The position numbers and the translations under genes were made by a program. The notes beneath the pieces were generated by a model, which saw only the letters and a list, made by a program, of their open reading frames with translations, was not told where the DNA came from and made no database searches. A DNA stretch of 64,000 bases, from assembly GCA_037951105.1 (NCBI GenBank), contig JBAMJV010007462.1, positions 1-64,000 on the forward strand. Direction: 5' to 3'. Shown here one piece after another: positions 44,373 to 54,115 of the stretch; position 1 is the first letter of the stretch; each line of letters starts with the position of its first letter. The DNA comes from Echinarachnius parma. Its lineage: Eukaryota > Echinodermata > Echinoidea > Clypeasteroida > Echinarachniidae.

Positions 44373-47300
44373 CTAGGCTTGGGCGTGACGGGTGAAGTGG
44401 TCGGTGATCACCAGGATATTTTCGATCCCACCCATAGATGATTCGAGGGACAGGAAATCAAGACATACCAGTTCGAGGGGGCGGGTCGACCTGATGCTCT
44501 CTAGTGGGGCTCTGGCATGTGGGTCTGGTGTCTTCCGCAGGGTGCACCGCTTGCATCGCTGTACATATGATCGCACCTCGGCAGCTATACCTGGCCAGAA
44601 ACAGCGGGATTGTAGGAGATGAAGAGTCCGCTCATAGCCTGGATGTCCCATTTCGTCGTGAATGCTGCGAAGAAGTTGATTCCGCTGTTTCCGTGGGAGA
44701 ACAGGTACAGCTGACTTACTATCTTTAACTCGGTACAACAGCATCCCGTCCTTCAGCTCGAGATGCTCCCATTTCCCAAGTAGTCTCCTCACTAGCCGCG
44801 TCTCTTTGCGGCTCTGCCGTCGACTGGGCCTCTGTCCCTGGGATATCCATTCAGCTACCTTTCGCACAGCTTCATGTGCTTCCTGCGCTGCTATTACATC
44901 TTGGGCGCCAATTCTCGCTTCAAGTTTAGTCGACCCCTGGCCCACCGTTTGCTCCGACGTTGAGGCATGAGTCGCCATGTTGAACGCAGTGGCTTGGTGA
45001 GATGGTGACTCGGACTGTGGGTTAGGTTGTCTTACTTGCTTATGTTTGCCGTGAACTGCCTCATCAAAGATCACCTTAACATCTTTGCTCGCGAGTCTCG
45101 ATAAGCTGTCAGCGTTGTCATTTGCCTTCCCAGGCCTGTACTTGATGTCCATGTCGCAGTGAGAGAGGTCATTCACCCAGCGTTGACCGTGTGCGTCCAG
45201 CTTAGCACTGCTAAGCACATATGTCAGTGGATTGCTGTCCGTGACCACCGTGACCCTACGCCCGTAGATGTAGACACGGAACTTTGTTGTAGCTGCCCAA
45301 TAAAGCGCCTTAAACTCTAGCTTGTGAGCTGGATAGCGAGCCTCTCCAACGGTAAGGGAGCGGCTTGCGTATGCCACCACCCGCTCGCGGCCATCTTGTA
45401 CCTGGGCAAGAACAGCTCCCAAGCCGTCACCTGGTGCGTCCGTTTGGAGGATGAAGGGCAGGGTGAAGTCTGGGTAGGCTAGGACTGGTGTATTCAACAT
45501 CAAATTCCGGAGTGTGTCGAATGATGACTGGCAGTCCTTATCCCAAAGAAACGGGGTAGATGGTGGTTTCTTGGCGTATCCTTTCTTACCACCAATCAGC
45601 TTGAAGAGTGGCCTCGCTATCTTGGCGTAATCCTTCATGAATCGCCGATAGTAACCAGTGAAGCCAAGAAACCTCCTCACCTCCTTCTTCGTCCTTGGAG
45701 CAGGCCAGTCATGTACAGCTTCCGTCTTCTCTGGATCTGTCGCCACTCCCTCTGCTGACACAATGTGCCCCAGGTATTTCACTTTGTTGCGTAGGATGTT
45801 ACATTTAGACGGCTTTAGCTTGAGTCCATGTTCGCGAAGTCGGGCGAAGACACGCTCCAATCTCGTGAGATGCTCCTCCAGTGTAGAACTGAAGATGATG
45901 ATATCATCCAAGTAGATGAGCAGATCACTCAGATTCATGTCGCCGAACACAGTAGTCATCAGCCTTTGAAACGTCGCTGGGGCATTCATCAATCCGAACG
46001 GCATCCGGGTGTACTCAAACAGGCCCATGGGGGTTGTAAACGCCGTCTTCGGTTGGTCACCCTTCGCCATCTGCACCTGTAAATATCCGGCCATAAGGTC
46101 GAGGCTAGTAAAGTACTTTGCCTTACCTAATGCGTCGAGGGACTCGTCGATGCGGGGGAGGGGGAAAGCATCTCTTTCCGTGCGGGAAATCAGCTTCCGG
46201 TAGTCGACGCATAGGCGGATATTCCCGTCCTTCTTTCGGACGACCACGATGGGGGATGCAAATGGGCTTTTACTGGGTTTAATGATGCCGGCTGACTGCA
46301 GCTCCTGGAGATGATCCCTAACTTCATGGAAATCAGACGGTGAGATCCGTCTATAGGGCATCCGGAATGGGGTGGGGTCGACGAGGGGGATATCGTGTAC
46401 GATGGTATCTGTGCAGCCAAAATCTTCTGGTCCCTTGGAGAAAACATCTGCATTTCGTTGAAGTACCTCCTGTAGCAACATGGACTCTGCCGATGAAAGG
46501 CCTTCGGTTGGCAGTTCCAGTCCAGCCACAGGCTCAGCAACGTCCTGTCGCAAAACGTTCACACGTGTAGCAGAATCACCAAGACCTGTATTGTTCTCAG
46601 CGTGACTCGTAGAGGTGAGTTGTCCGCTGGCGGGGTACAGCGGGTTCGCGACTTCTATCCTACCCAGCGGCCTATGTCTTCGCAGAAACACTTCGTCGCT
46701 GGAAAGGTTGGTTAGCGTTATCTTGACTCGGCCATCGTTGACTTCTGCGAGCGTCGATTCTGTCTTGATGCCCACCAGTTCGTCGTTCTCTTCGACCAGG
46801 GCCGTGAAGATCCTTCCACGGGTGAAATTTGGGGCACATGCATCAACGTCTACCTGCTGACCGGGGCGTAGCACTAGTGGTTTCCTCCCTTCATAGCGCA
46901 CAACTCCTACGTGACCCGAGCGGTCTGCCAGGTCGAGCCCGTCGCTGTTCATAGCCTCAAATGCTACGAAGCAGGGTATCGAAGAAGCCTTCACGAAGTG
47001 CATGAACTTCCGCCCGTGCTTGCTGTGGAGCTGGTCCCGAGAGGCGCGGAGAGCATTAGTCCCAAGCAGGCAAGAGATCTTCCCCGTCTTCTGAATCGCT
47101 GGGACGACTAAGGCAGGAACAGACTTCAATCCTGTCCCCAGGAACTCGATGTCTAGTAGGATGACACCTTCATACGGGACGGCCTGGCCACCAGCACCTT
47201 CCAGCTGAATACTGGTCTGCTTAATCTCTCTCTTTCGAAGCACAGGGTGATGTCTCACGTAGTCTGCGGTGATGGTGGTTACCTGTGAGCCTGTATCTAA

Positions 47301-47870
47301 TATAGCGTGGCACTGCTGATCACATACAGTGATAGCCACGCTATTAACTGGACCCACCAACTCTCCACCTCTGGACTGCTCCTCTTCTACTTGGCTCTCG
47401 CTCAGCTCAGATTCCTTAGGGCAGGATTGGTTGAGGGAACCCACAGAATGCCCTCCATCTGTGGGTCGTACTAGTTGCTGCTGGGAAGGGGCACTTTGCT
47501 GGGATGGGGCATCTTGCATCTGCCGTTGATTAGGGCAAGACCTTGAAAAGTGACCCAGCTGTCCACACGTGTAGCAGACGCTAAGCTGAGGTCGCCTTTC
47601 TCGTCGCCCTGCTCCTATCCCTCTGTCGTCACGGGGGCCTCTGGGTTGCTGAAGCTGGCTCTCGAAGGCAGCTATTCTCTGACGATTCTCCTCCATGGCC
47701 CTGTTCACCGAATCCATGGCCATGTTCACAGACTCCATTTGCTGCTGCTGGGTCGTGACCAGCTGATGCATAGCCCGTGTCAGCTCATCGATGACTCGAT
47801 TCTCGGGTGGTGCTGGCTGTCTAAGCTCTGCCTGTCTTGGCTCTGCCTGTCGCACCTCCTGTCTGTAGAC
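44373..47870 (-). CDS. pol: Gypsy nucleocapsid-protease-RT-RNase H-integrase N-terminus
   Basis: The frame is continuous with gag after the TAG. Numbered from the first GTG after the stop (47855): coiled-coil-like region 20-66; CCHC zinc knuckle C94-C97-H102-C107; aspartic protease ILDTGS (185-190); reverse transcriptase LCVDYRKL, FTSLDL (catalytic D586), GLMNAPATFQ and YLDD (648-651); RNase H with D806, E847 and D873; integrase HHCC zinc finger H1066, H1071, C1101, C1104; first integrase catalytic D1133 in CLDFLSLE. It stops at a TAG (44373-44375) after HFTRHAQA, in the middle of the integrase core. Relatives usually have a Tyr there, so a TAC/TAT-to-TAG change is likely. All RT and RNase H catalytic residues are present. 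Confidence 0.93.
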   Translation of the reverse strand, partial: VYRQEVRQAEPRQAELRQPAPPENRVIDELTRAMHQLVTTQQQQMESVNMAMDSVNRAMEENRQRIAAFESQLQQPRGPRDDRGIGAGRRERRPQLSVCYTCGQLGHFSRSCPNQRQMQDAPSQQSAPSQQQLVRPTDGGHSVGSLNQSCPKESELSESQVEEEQSRGGELVGPVNSVAITVCDQQCHAILDTGSQVTTITADYVRHHPVLRKREIKQTSIQLEGAGGQAVPYEGVILLDIEFLGTGLKSVPALVVPAIQKTGKISCLLGTNALRASRDQLHSKHGRKFMHFVKASSIPCFVAFEAMNSDGLDLADRSGHVGVVRYEGRKPLVLRPGQQVDVDACAPNFTRGRIFTALVEENDELVGIKTESTLAEVNDGRVKITLTNLSSDEVFLRRHRPLGRIEVANPLYPASGQLTSTSHAENNTGLGDSATRVNVLRQDVAEPVAGLELPTEGLSSAESMLLQEVLQRNADVFSKGPEDFGCTDTIVHDIPLVDPTPFRMPYRRISPSDFHEVRDHLQELQSAGIIKPSKSPFASPIVVVRKKDGNIRLCVDYRKLISRTERDAFPLPRIDESLDALGKAKYFTSLDLMAGYLQVQMAKGDQPKTAFTTPMGLFEYTRMPFGLMNAPATFQRLMTTVFGDMNLSDLLIYLDDIIIFSSTLEEHLTRLERVFARLREHGLKLKPSKCNILRNKVKYLGHIVSAEGVATDPEKTEAVHDWPAPRTKKEVRRFLGFTGYYRRFMKDYAKIARPLFKLIGGKKGYAKKPPSTPFLWDKDCQSSFDTLRNLMLNTPVLAYPDFTLPFILQTDAPGDGLGAVLAQVQDGRERVVAYASRSLTVGEARYPAHKLEFKALYWAATTKFRVYIYGRRVTVVTDSNPLTYVLSSAKLDAHGQRWVNDLSHCDMDIKYRPGKANDNADSLSRLASKDVKVIFDEAVHGKHKQVRQPNPQSESPSHQATAFNMATHASTSEQTVGQGSTKLEARIGAQDVIAAQEAHEAVRKVAEWISQGQRPSRRQSRKETRLVRRLLGKWEHLELKDGMLLYRVKDSKSAVPVLPRKQRNQLLRSIHDEMGHPGYERTLHLLQSRCFWPGIAAEVRSYVQRCKRCTLRKTPDPHARAPLESIRSTRPLELVCLDFLSLESSMGGIENILVITDHFTRHAQA

Positions 47871-48452
47871 CTAGGCTGAGTTATGACGTTCTTCCTCCGC
47901 GATGATGCGCAGCTCTCTCCTCAAGTCGCGGAACGTCATCTCCCGAGGCCGCATCGGTGCAAGTCGAGCCTTCACTCCTTGATCCCGTAGACCGCGCATG
48001 AACTGGATGCACAGCATGCTGTCACGTGCCGCCTGCTCGAACATCGCTGCTCTGTCTCCCCTGTCCTTCGCGACCCGCAGCTTTGCCTCAAGAGCAACAG
48101 CATACTCGGTGGCCGTCTCGTTGGAGTGCTGGACCCGCGCGTAGAAATTCGCCATCGGTGAGGTAGTGTAGTCCGCATCACCATACTCCTCCAACAGCTC
48201 CCGAAAGGCTGCAGCCGGTGTGAGGCATCGGTCGCTATCCAGCTCCAAGTTCAGGATGAGGTCCCGAGCCCGTCCTCCGGTATGTCGAACGACCTCGTTG
48301 AACTGCACATGTGGAGGCATTGGACCTTTTGACTCAAGGATATACTTCATGTCCCTGACCCAATCCTCCACCTTAAGTCCTCCTTTGCCGCTGAATGTGG
48401 GCACTGTCTTCACCTGGTGCGATATGTCACGTAACGTGGTCCGCTGCTCCAT
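47871..48452 (-). CDS. gag: Gypsy Gag (capsid part)
   Basis: A 193-codon frame starting MEQRTTLRDISHQVKTVPTF. The segment FSGKGG..VEDWVRDMKYIL (about residues 20-38) and the later FYARVQHSNETATEYAVALE (about 103-122) match the retrotransposon Gag (capsid-like) fold. Gag forms the particle that packages element RNA. It ends at TAG (47871-47873), but the same frame continues without a break into the nucleocapsid zinc knuckle, so this stop splits Gag itself. It is either a nonsense mutation or, less likely, a read-through site. The start follows a ~300-bp leader once the 3.6-kb insertion is removed. Confidence 0.88.
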   Translation of the reverse strand: MEQRTTLRDISHQVKTVPTFSGKGGLKVEDWVRDMKYILESKGPMPPHVQFNEVVRHTGGRARDLILNLELDSDRCLTPAAAFRELLEEYGDADYTTSPMANFYARVQHSNETATEYAVALEAKLRVAKDRGDRAAMFEQAARDSMLCIQFMRGLRDQGVKARLAPMRPREMTFRDLRRELRIIAEEERHNSA

Positions 48453-49802
48453 GCTAGCTCTGCCCTTGACGGCATGGGGTCTAACCCTGCAAGTTGAAGA
48501 GGGGTAGCTTCCCTAAACCGGTCCCACTCGGGTGCTGGTCCGATCGTTGTCGTTCCTGCTCTCAGCGGTGAGCACGTGAGTTGACAAGTTCAGTGGGGTG
48601 GGCGTCTCCATGTTGATTCCTGTAACCTTGCTATGCTGTGTCAGGCTTATCATATTAAAAATATTCCCTTTTTGGCCTATTTAATCAAAGATCCTACATA
48701 CATAAGATGCCCAACTCTCCCGATTTTACACGGCCGCTGTTGAAACGGAAGCGGAAGCGGTATTTTAGCACATGGAGTCTGCCGCCCGCTAGCGTTGAGC
48801 AACTAAAACTCGAACGAGCGTCTATAGTAATTCCATTAGACATGTTAGACATCGTGTCGGAAAAGTGATTTATTTCTATCAGAAGGCATCTAACTTTTAA
48901 CGAAACCTGGTTTAAATGAAAGAATAGAACCTATATTAGATATCCTAGGTAGATTTCTTGAGGAACTTTTCCTCTGAAAGCCAGCGGACTCACTTTATTA
49001 GACCATACCCCATAGCTTGAAAATCATGATACAACTCTTGAAAGGTTTGTTATATTTTGAATTTAAGCAATTTAAAATCTGAATTGATGTAAAAGGTAAT
49101 AACTTAATTTTTTGCCTCTTTCCGGTAAAAAAATATAGCAAACCTCAATCCTTTTGGAAAAAACAAACAAGCGTGATTTTCTAGCAATTTGAGCATTTTA
49201 ACTCAAATTATTTAAGTTTCTTTTAGCCACAAAAAATTTTCATTTTATTTTTTTTGTTGCCATTTTCTTTAAAAGAAAAATATTTATTTTTAGGAACAAA
49301 ATAAACGGGCCTTTAGCAGCTTAATATCACAGCTTATCATAATACATATCTCAAGATTTCATTTCAATCTGAGAATTTCATCTGCTCTTTTTTTTCAATG
49401 GGATGGGTTCAGTTATGTGAGTATACATTTGACCATGCATGGCCAACGTCACCAAATATTAATTATTGTTAGACTCTGGTCCAGTTTATATCTTTCGCCC
49501 ATTTTTGTAATGAGCTCATTAAATGACAATGGTTTCTTTAATTTATTCAGCGGTTCTTCAATTTAATCCATAGTTCTCAATAGAGTTTTCACACCTCCCC
49601 GGGATCCTTCAGGCTACACAACAGGGCCTGTCAGTTCAAACTTCTAACTCAACATAGTATTTACAGAAATAGAGACGGCTTAAATATAAACTGGACCTCT
49701 ATTTATTTGGATTTTCATGATTGAAACAACTACAATAAAATTATGACAATACACAATACTGATTAAGAGTTACACTTACGTTATTTATTCAGCTTTCTGG
49801 AT

Positions 49803-50388
49803 TTGAGTCAAGCTTTTGACTCTATCAATCACAATATTCTTTTACATAAAGAAAAATCTTATGAATTAAGAAGTATAGTACTTTCATGGTTTGAAAATTA
49901 TCTTAAGCACCGCTATCAAATCGCAGTATATAACAATGTTTGTTCTGAACTGTTACAAGTTACATGTGGAGTACCCCGCCCAAGGATCAATTCCAGAACC
50001 ACTTCTATTCTTACTATTCATGAATAATTCAGTTAATTGTCCCCATACTCTTAAATTTGTGCTTTTTGCTGCTGATACCAATATTCTTTTTTCTCACAAT
50101 GATATTAATACCTTATGTCAAATTATAAATAATGAAATGAAACATGTATCACTATATGGTTCAATTGTAAGTGTTATTTCAAATGATTCCATAAATACCT
50201 TAATAATTAAAATTAATGACATTCTAATTCAGCGTGTTCAATCAACTTATTTCTTAGGTGTAATTATTGACCAACATTTAGCCTGGAAAGATTATATACT
50301 TGCCATTTCAAACAAAATATCAAAGAGTATTGGTGTCATCAGTAAATTAAGTCATATCTTTCCCCAAAATATATTGATTTTTATTATA
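49803..50388 (+). pseudogene. LINE-C reverse transcriptase fragment
   Basis: Two overlapping frames (49803-50027 and 49891 onward) hold motif A, the GVPQGS-like block (broken by a frameshift) and the mutated FAADT motif C, then FLGVIIDQHLAWKDYI. The true coding ends at 50388, where the palindromic element begins; the last residues of the longer frame come from that element. Confidence 0.75.
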
Positions 50389-51276
50389 CACCGTGTCCCA
50401 GAAAAAACGAAACCGGGTTTCATGGCAGAAATTTTATGTTATAATGAATAATTTCCTTGATGATATATATATGTCTGAAAAGCTATGTGTCTCTTCTTTT
50501 ATTTGATATACAACTTATGGCACATAATTCACGCATGACTGAATTAGAACGATAGAAAGTGGTGTTACCAAAATTCAATTTGCGCGCAGAAATTGCAAGT
50601 TTGGGTGATGTTTTGGGGAGAGTTTTAAGAGTAGTAAATGTACTTATTTTGAAAAAGGACAGACACCGCATGAAAATTCATAATTTTATCTTTTATATGA
50701 CACCTCATGATTAAAAAATAAATTATATATGCCAGAGAACGAATACAATGAAAACATGCTTGATTCCAGCCTAAATGAGTAACTTTCCTGATATAGCCTG
50801 TTTCCTGATCCCCATGTTTGTGTAAATTCACTCATGCATCAAAGTCCATTGTCAGCTGCTAGTCAGGAAAGCTGAGCGACTTCTTACTCAACTTTCACTC
50901 ATTCGGGCAGAAATCAGGCATCTTTTCATTGTACTTGTTCTCTGGCATAAATCATTTATTTTTTTAGCATGAGGTGTCATGTAAAAGATAAAAATATGAA
51001 CTTTTATGTGGTGTTTGTCCTTTTTAAAAATAAGTACGTTTACAACTCTTAAAACTCACCCAAGCTTCAAATGTATGCGTGCAAATTGAATATTGGTAAC
51101 ACCACTTTCCATTGTTCTAATTCAGTCATGCTTGAAGTATGTGCCATAAGTTGCACATCAAATGAAAGAAGAGACACAGAGCTTTCTAGGCATACATATA
51201 TCATCAATTAAATTATTCATTATGACAGAAAATTTCTGCCATGAAACCCGGTTTCGTTTTTTTCTGGGACACGGTG
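50389..51276. mobile_element. 888-bp palindromic element (arms ~430 bp) in LINE-C
   Basis: The ends CACCGTGTCCCAGAAAAAAC and the inverse (..TTTTTTTCTGGGACACGGTG) continue through AAACCGGGTTTCATGGCAGA. The whole element is one long inverted repeat centred near 50835, with both arms diverged. TATA lies on each side (50385-50388, 51277-51280). Joining the flanks brings the two LINE-C coding parts together. No transposase is coded. A TA-type (Tc1/mariner-like) origin is possible but unproven. Confidence 0.85.
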
Positions 51277-52344
51277 TATAATACCATGATCCTGCCAATT
51301 TTAATGTACTGTAATGTTGTCTGGGCAAATACATATCCATCGATGCTTCAAATGTTGTTTAAACTTCAAACACATATTGTAAGAATTTGCTCATTGTCTG
51401 ATTTTCATGGTCACTCAAAACCACTGTTTAAAACATGAAATTTCTACTAAATCAAAATTGTATTGCCCTAATGGTTTTTAAGCATAAACACGATAATTGC
51501 CAAAGAATCTTGCCACTCTGCTAAAAAGTATAAGAAATCAGAACACAATTATAATACTAGAAATCCCCAAAATTACTTTGTTGAAAAATTTACATCAACT
51601 ACTTCATCATATACTTTCAAACACACTGGTCCTGTAATATGGAATTCACTCTCTCTCTCTTTGTATTCAAAACACTGCTTTTCTCAATTCGTTTAGGTCT
51701 AAACTGAAAAAAAAAACCGTATAATTAATAACTGTTTTCACTGAATAATCCATTAACCTCTTATTGTAATTACTACCATGTACCTTGTTGGAACCGTCCT
51801 TTTGTCTGTACTTATTTATGATTGTTACAATACTAAGTAATTAGCAATTTTTTAATTTTTTGATACTCCCTCGACAGAACCTCTTATGGTTTTATTTGCA
51901 GCCTCCAAATTCATTTCCATGCCTTTTCGTAACTCCCCGAACTTCTTTTAATTGTATCTTTTATATTTCTTAAATAAATTGTATTTTATGTATATTTCTA
52001 TTTATATTTGTAACCCTTTTCATCTTGGATTTGAATCGAATAAATATGAAAATAAGCTGAATACTTGACAATTACAGTGAATTACTTGTTTGACTACTAG
52101 GCTACTATACTGTACAATAATACAAGTACATCCCAACTTGTAGTCCAGATCAAATCGGGAACTTTAGTTGCCAACCGCTAGTTGGCGCACTCCTTCAAAC
52201 TCCCACAATTCCGCGCGTTAGCGTTTCACTTTTTGACCGAGAGTTGATCATCTTATGTATGTAGGATCTTTGATTCAATTCATTCAAGTTTTCCCAATTT
52301 GGTGAGTTATTATTTAAATTTACAACAGTGTTTCTTTTCAGTCT

Positions 52345-52362
52345 TCCCGGGTTTCGGCACCA
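52345..52362 (-). promoter_or_regulatory. Primer binding site for tRNA-Phe
   Basis: Minus strand TGGTGCCGAAACCCGGGA begins six bases inside the 5' LTR. It is complementary over 18 bases to the usual 3' end of animal tRNA-Phe(GAA), including CCA. This is where minus-strand DNA synthesis would start. Confidence 0.85.
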
Positions 52363-52368
52363 AAATTA

Positions 52369-53370
52369 TGTGACCTGCGAAACTGGTCCGCAGGTATTAA
52401 AATTAATTAATCAATAAATCATATCAACACCTAACAAATCTATCCCTGGTTCATTTACTAGAAGACTTTATGGAAAGGAAGACACTGAAGATAATAACTT
52501 AACTTTAAACTCTTTATTGAATTCCAAATATACAACACCAAAACATAAACAAAAACTAAAAAGGGGGAAACCTAAAACGAAACTAAAACTAAAGACTAAA
52601 ACCGAGAACCAAAAACTTAGCAAAGAAAGCTGCAAACTGAAAACCTAGCAGTAAAAACTAAAACTAAGACTAAAGCTAAAACCTGAACTGAAACCTGACA
52701 CAACACAGTTTTATACAGATTACAGCGTAACCATCAACACCTTATAATCAGCAATGCAAGGACAGCTTCCACCAGCACTACACTAACAAAATGGCTTTCG
52801 GGTCCACTGGTCCAGGATCCAACTTCACAACACGGTTACTTTTACGAGGAATAATATTAGCTTTCTAACACTTCATATTTATACCTTTTCTCTAAAAGCA
52901 AGATTCAAGTTGTTAGTAAACACCAAACAAACTTGGTGTAACTAAGAAAGATGACATAAAAGAAGAGGATATAACGCAGAACAAAGAGGGCATTGAACTT
53001 GTCCTGAGTTGGGCTTGGGCTGGGGGAGTGTTTGAATAGGGCTGCCCAGCAGCTTGGTACAAGGCGGGTTTTTATGGGGGACATGAATAGGGGCGATGCA
53101 GGATGGATCAATAGAGGGGTGGGTATGAAAGAAATTGGGTAGACTCATAAACTGACCAACTTGGCTTTCTTCCATCCTGTCTACCAACATTATACTGAGT
53201 ACAGAACTAAAATGATAAATCATTACAGAAATATATATTCAAGTGTACAATCCTATAAATATATATTACGGTACAAAATTACCATAACATTCACCACTAG
53301 TTTGAATATTGTTGTCCTCAACAATAAAAAGAATCTAAATGTAATCTGAATGTAAAAATTGACCATAACA
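52369..53370 (-). repeat. Gypsy 5' LTR (1,002 bp)
   Basis: Begins (minus strand) TGTTATGGTCAATTTTTAC and ends TTTCGCAGGTCACA. It carries the candidate promoter, TATAAATAT (complement of 52875-52883), and the polyadenylation word AATAAA (complement of 52513-52518). It has one copy of the ~85-bp unit near its outer end. Confidence 0.92.
52875..52883 (-). promoter_or_regulatory. Candidate TATA box in gypsy 5' LTR
   Basis: Minus-strand TATAAATAT sits about 360 bp upstream of the AATAAA signal in the same LTR, an order consistent with U3-R-U5. The transcription start is not mapped. Confidence 0.5.
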
Positions 53371-53790
53371 CAAGGTTAGATTGTTTGCTAGGGAAAATGA
53401 TGTTGCTAGGCAACACAATTTGATTAATATTTGCTTACAAATTATGTCAGACTGTTCGCAATGATTTTGTCATTCCATTAATAGTGTTAAAATCATTGGA
53501 AACATACATTTATTTTTTAAAATATTAAATAATTGGTAAGTAACTAATTTTTTTCAAAATTTCACTTGTATTTCATGTGAAAAGGGGCATGTGTCACATA
53601 ATTGGCGTTGCCATGGTTACGAGCAACTATTTTAATGGGGGGTTAGCATTTCTCGGGAGCTGGGTTCATGACCTTTCCTCTGATACCAAATTGTCCATGC
53701 CCGTCCGGGGGTGCAGCCAAATCCTAAAATAAGGCTCTTTCTGGACTTGGCTCATGGACTTTAAGGGCTAATGAGAGTTTGCATGAATTA
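53371..53790 (-). repeat. GTTGCCTAGCAAC-rich repeat, copy 2, second part
   Basis: Continues copy 2 after the gypsy element: GGTTAGATTGTTTGCTAGGG, GTTGCTAGGCAAC (~53402), then sequence matching the inverse of 24055-24420. At about 53606 it has CGTTGCCATGGTTACGAGCA, absent from copy 1. Ends near GGCTCATGGACTTT. Confidence 0.75.
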
Positions 53791-53920
53791 CATACAAATA
53801 TTCATGATGTATGAAGTAAGGATTTTGTCATTGACCTTGAGGTGAACCTTAAGTGATCTTAATATGTATAGGTCACTCATGATCTTTAAAGGAGTTTAAA
53901 ACTGATATCATACTTTCATG

Positions 53921-54019
53921 GGCGTAAATACTTACGTAACACCTATTCATCAGGGGGGGGGGGGATGAATGAATACATCATCCCCCCTGTTGAATGAATA
54001 TCAATGACAGATTTACGCC
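53921..54019. repeat. Palindrome around a G run
   Basis: GGGCGTAAAT..ATTTACGCCC closes a stem in which ATTCATCAGGGGGG and CCCCCCTGTTGAAT also pair. It lies between two direct copies of the GTTGCCATGGTTACGAGC unit. Confidence 0.75.
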
Positions 54020-54115
54020 CAGGAGTATTGCTCATGTAAGTTCCGAGAAATGTGATTTAGGAGTATGGAGTAGCAGAAATAGCACTAAAAAGCTCGCTAA
54101 TGAGTCAGTTTAAAT

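Larger units (their letters stand above)
49795..52040 (+). mobile_element. LINE-C: 5'-truncated CR1/Jockey-group LINE
   Basis: Plus strand. It starts within the reverse transcriptase (LDLSQAFDSINHNILLH, motif A), continues HVEYPAQGSIPEPLLFLLFMNN and FAADTNILFSHND (motif C), then is interrupted at 50389-51276. It resumes YNTMILPILMYCNVVWAN, HTGPVIWNSLSLSL and a ~330-bp AT-rich 3' UTR. Motif C reads FAAD where active enzymes have F[A]DD, so one catalytic Asp is lost. Several frameshifts. Like many LINE copies it is 5'-truncated. Confidence 0.82.
48683..52275. mobile_element. Inverted-repeat element inserted in the gypsy leader
   Basis: AATCAAAGATCCTACATACA (48683) is repeated in inverse at 52256-52275 (TGTATGTAGGATCTTTGATT). 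The match weakens over about 120 bp, through CAACTCTC.. and GCTAGCG-like words. It lies between the primer binding site and gag, so it is younger than the gypsy insertion. Its own sequence is ~1.3 kb once LINE-C is removed and has no coding sequence. No clear target duplication was found. Confidence 0.75.
42295..53370 (-). mobile_element. Complete Ty3/gypsy LTR retrotransposon with nested insertions
   Basis: Two LTRs (42295-43374 and 52369-53370) begin TGTGACC and end ATAACA on the plus strand and are flanked by CAAG (42291-42294 and 53371-53374). On the minus strand the order is 5' LTR, primer binding site, leader (split by a 3.6-kb insertion), gag, nucleocapsid, protease, reverse transcriptase, RNase H, integrase, 3' LTR. 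All coding blocks lie in one frame from 48452 to 43323, broken by two TAG codons. Pol order RT-RNaseH-integrase is that of Ty3/gypsy. No envelope gene is seen. Confidence 0.95.

Noticed and set aside
47871..47873. Programmed read-through stop like that of gammaretroviruses
   Set aside because: The TAG lies between capsid and nucleocapsid, not between Gag and Pol, and the following bases do not match known read-through contexts. A nonsense mutation is simpler.
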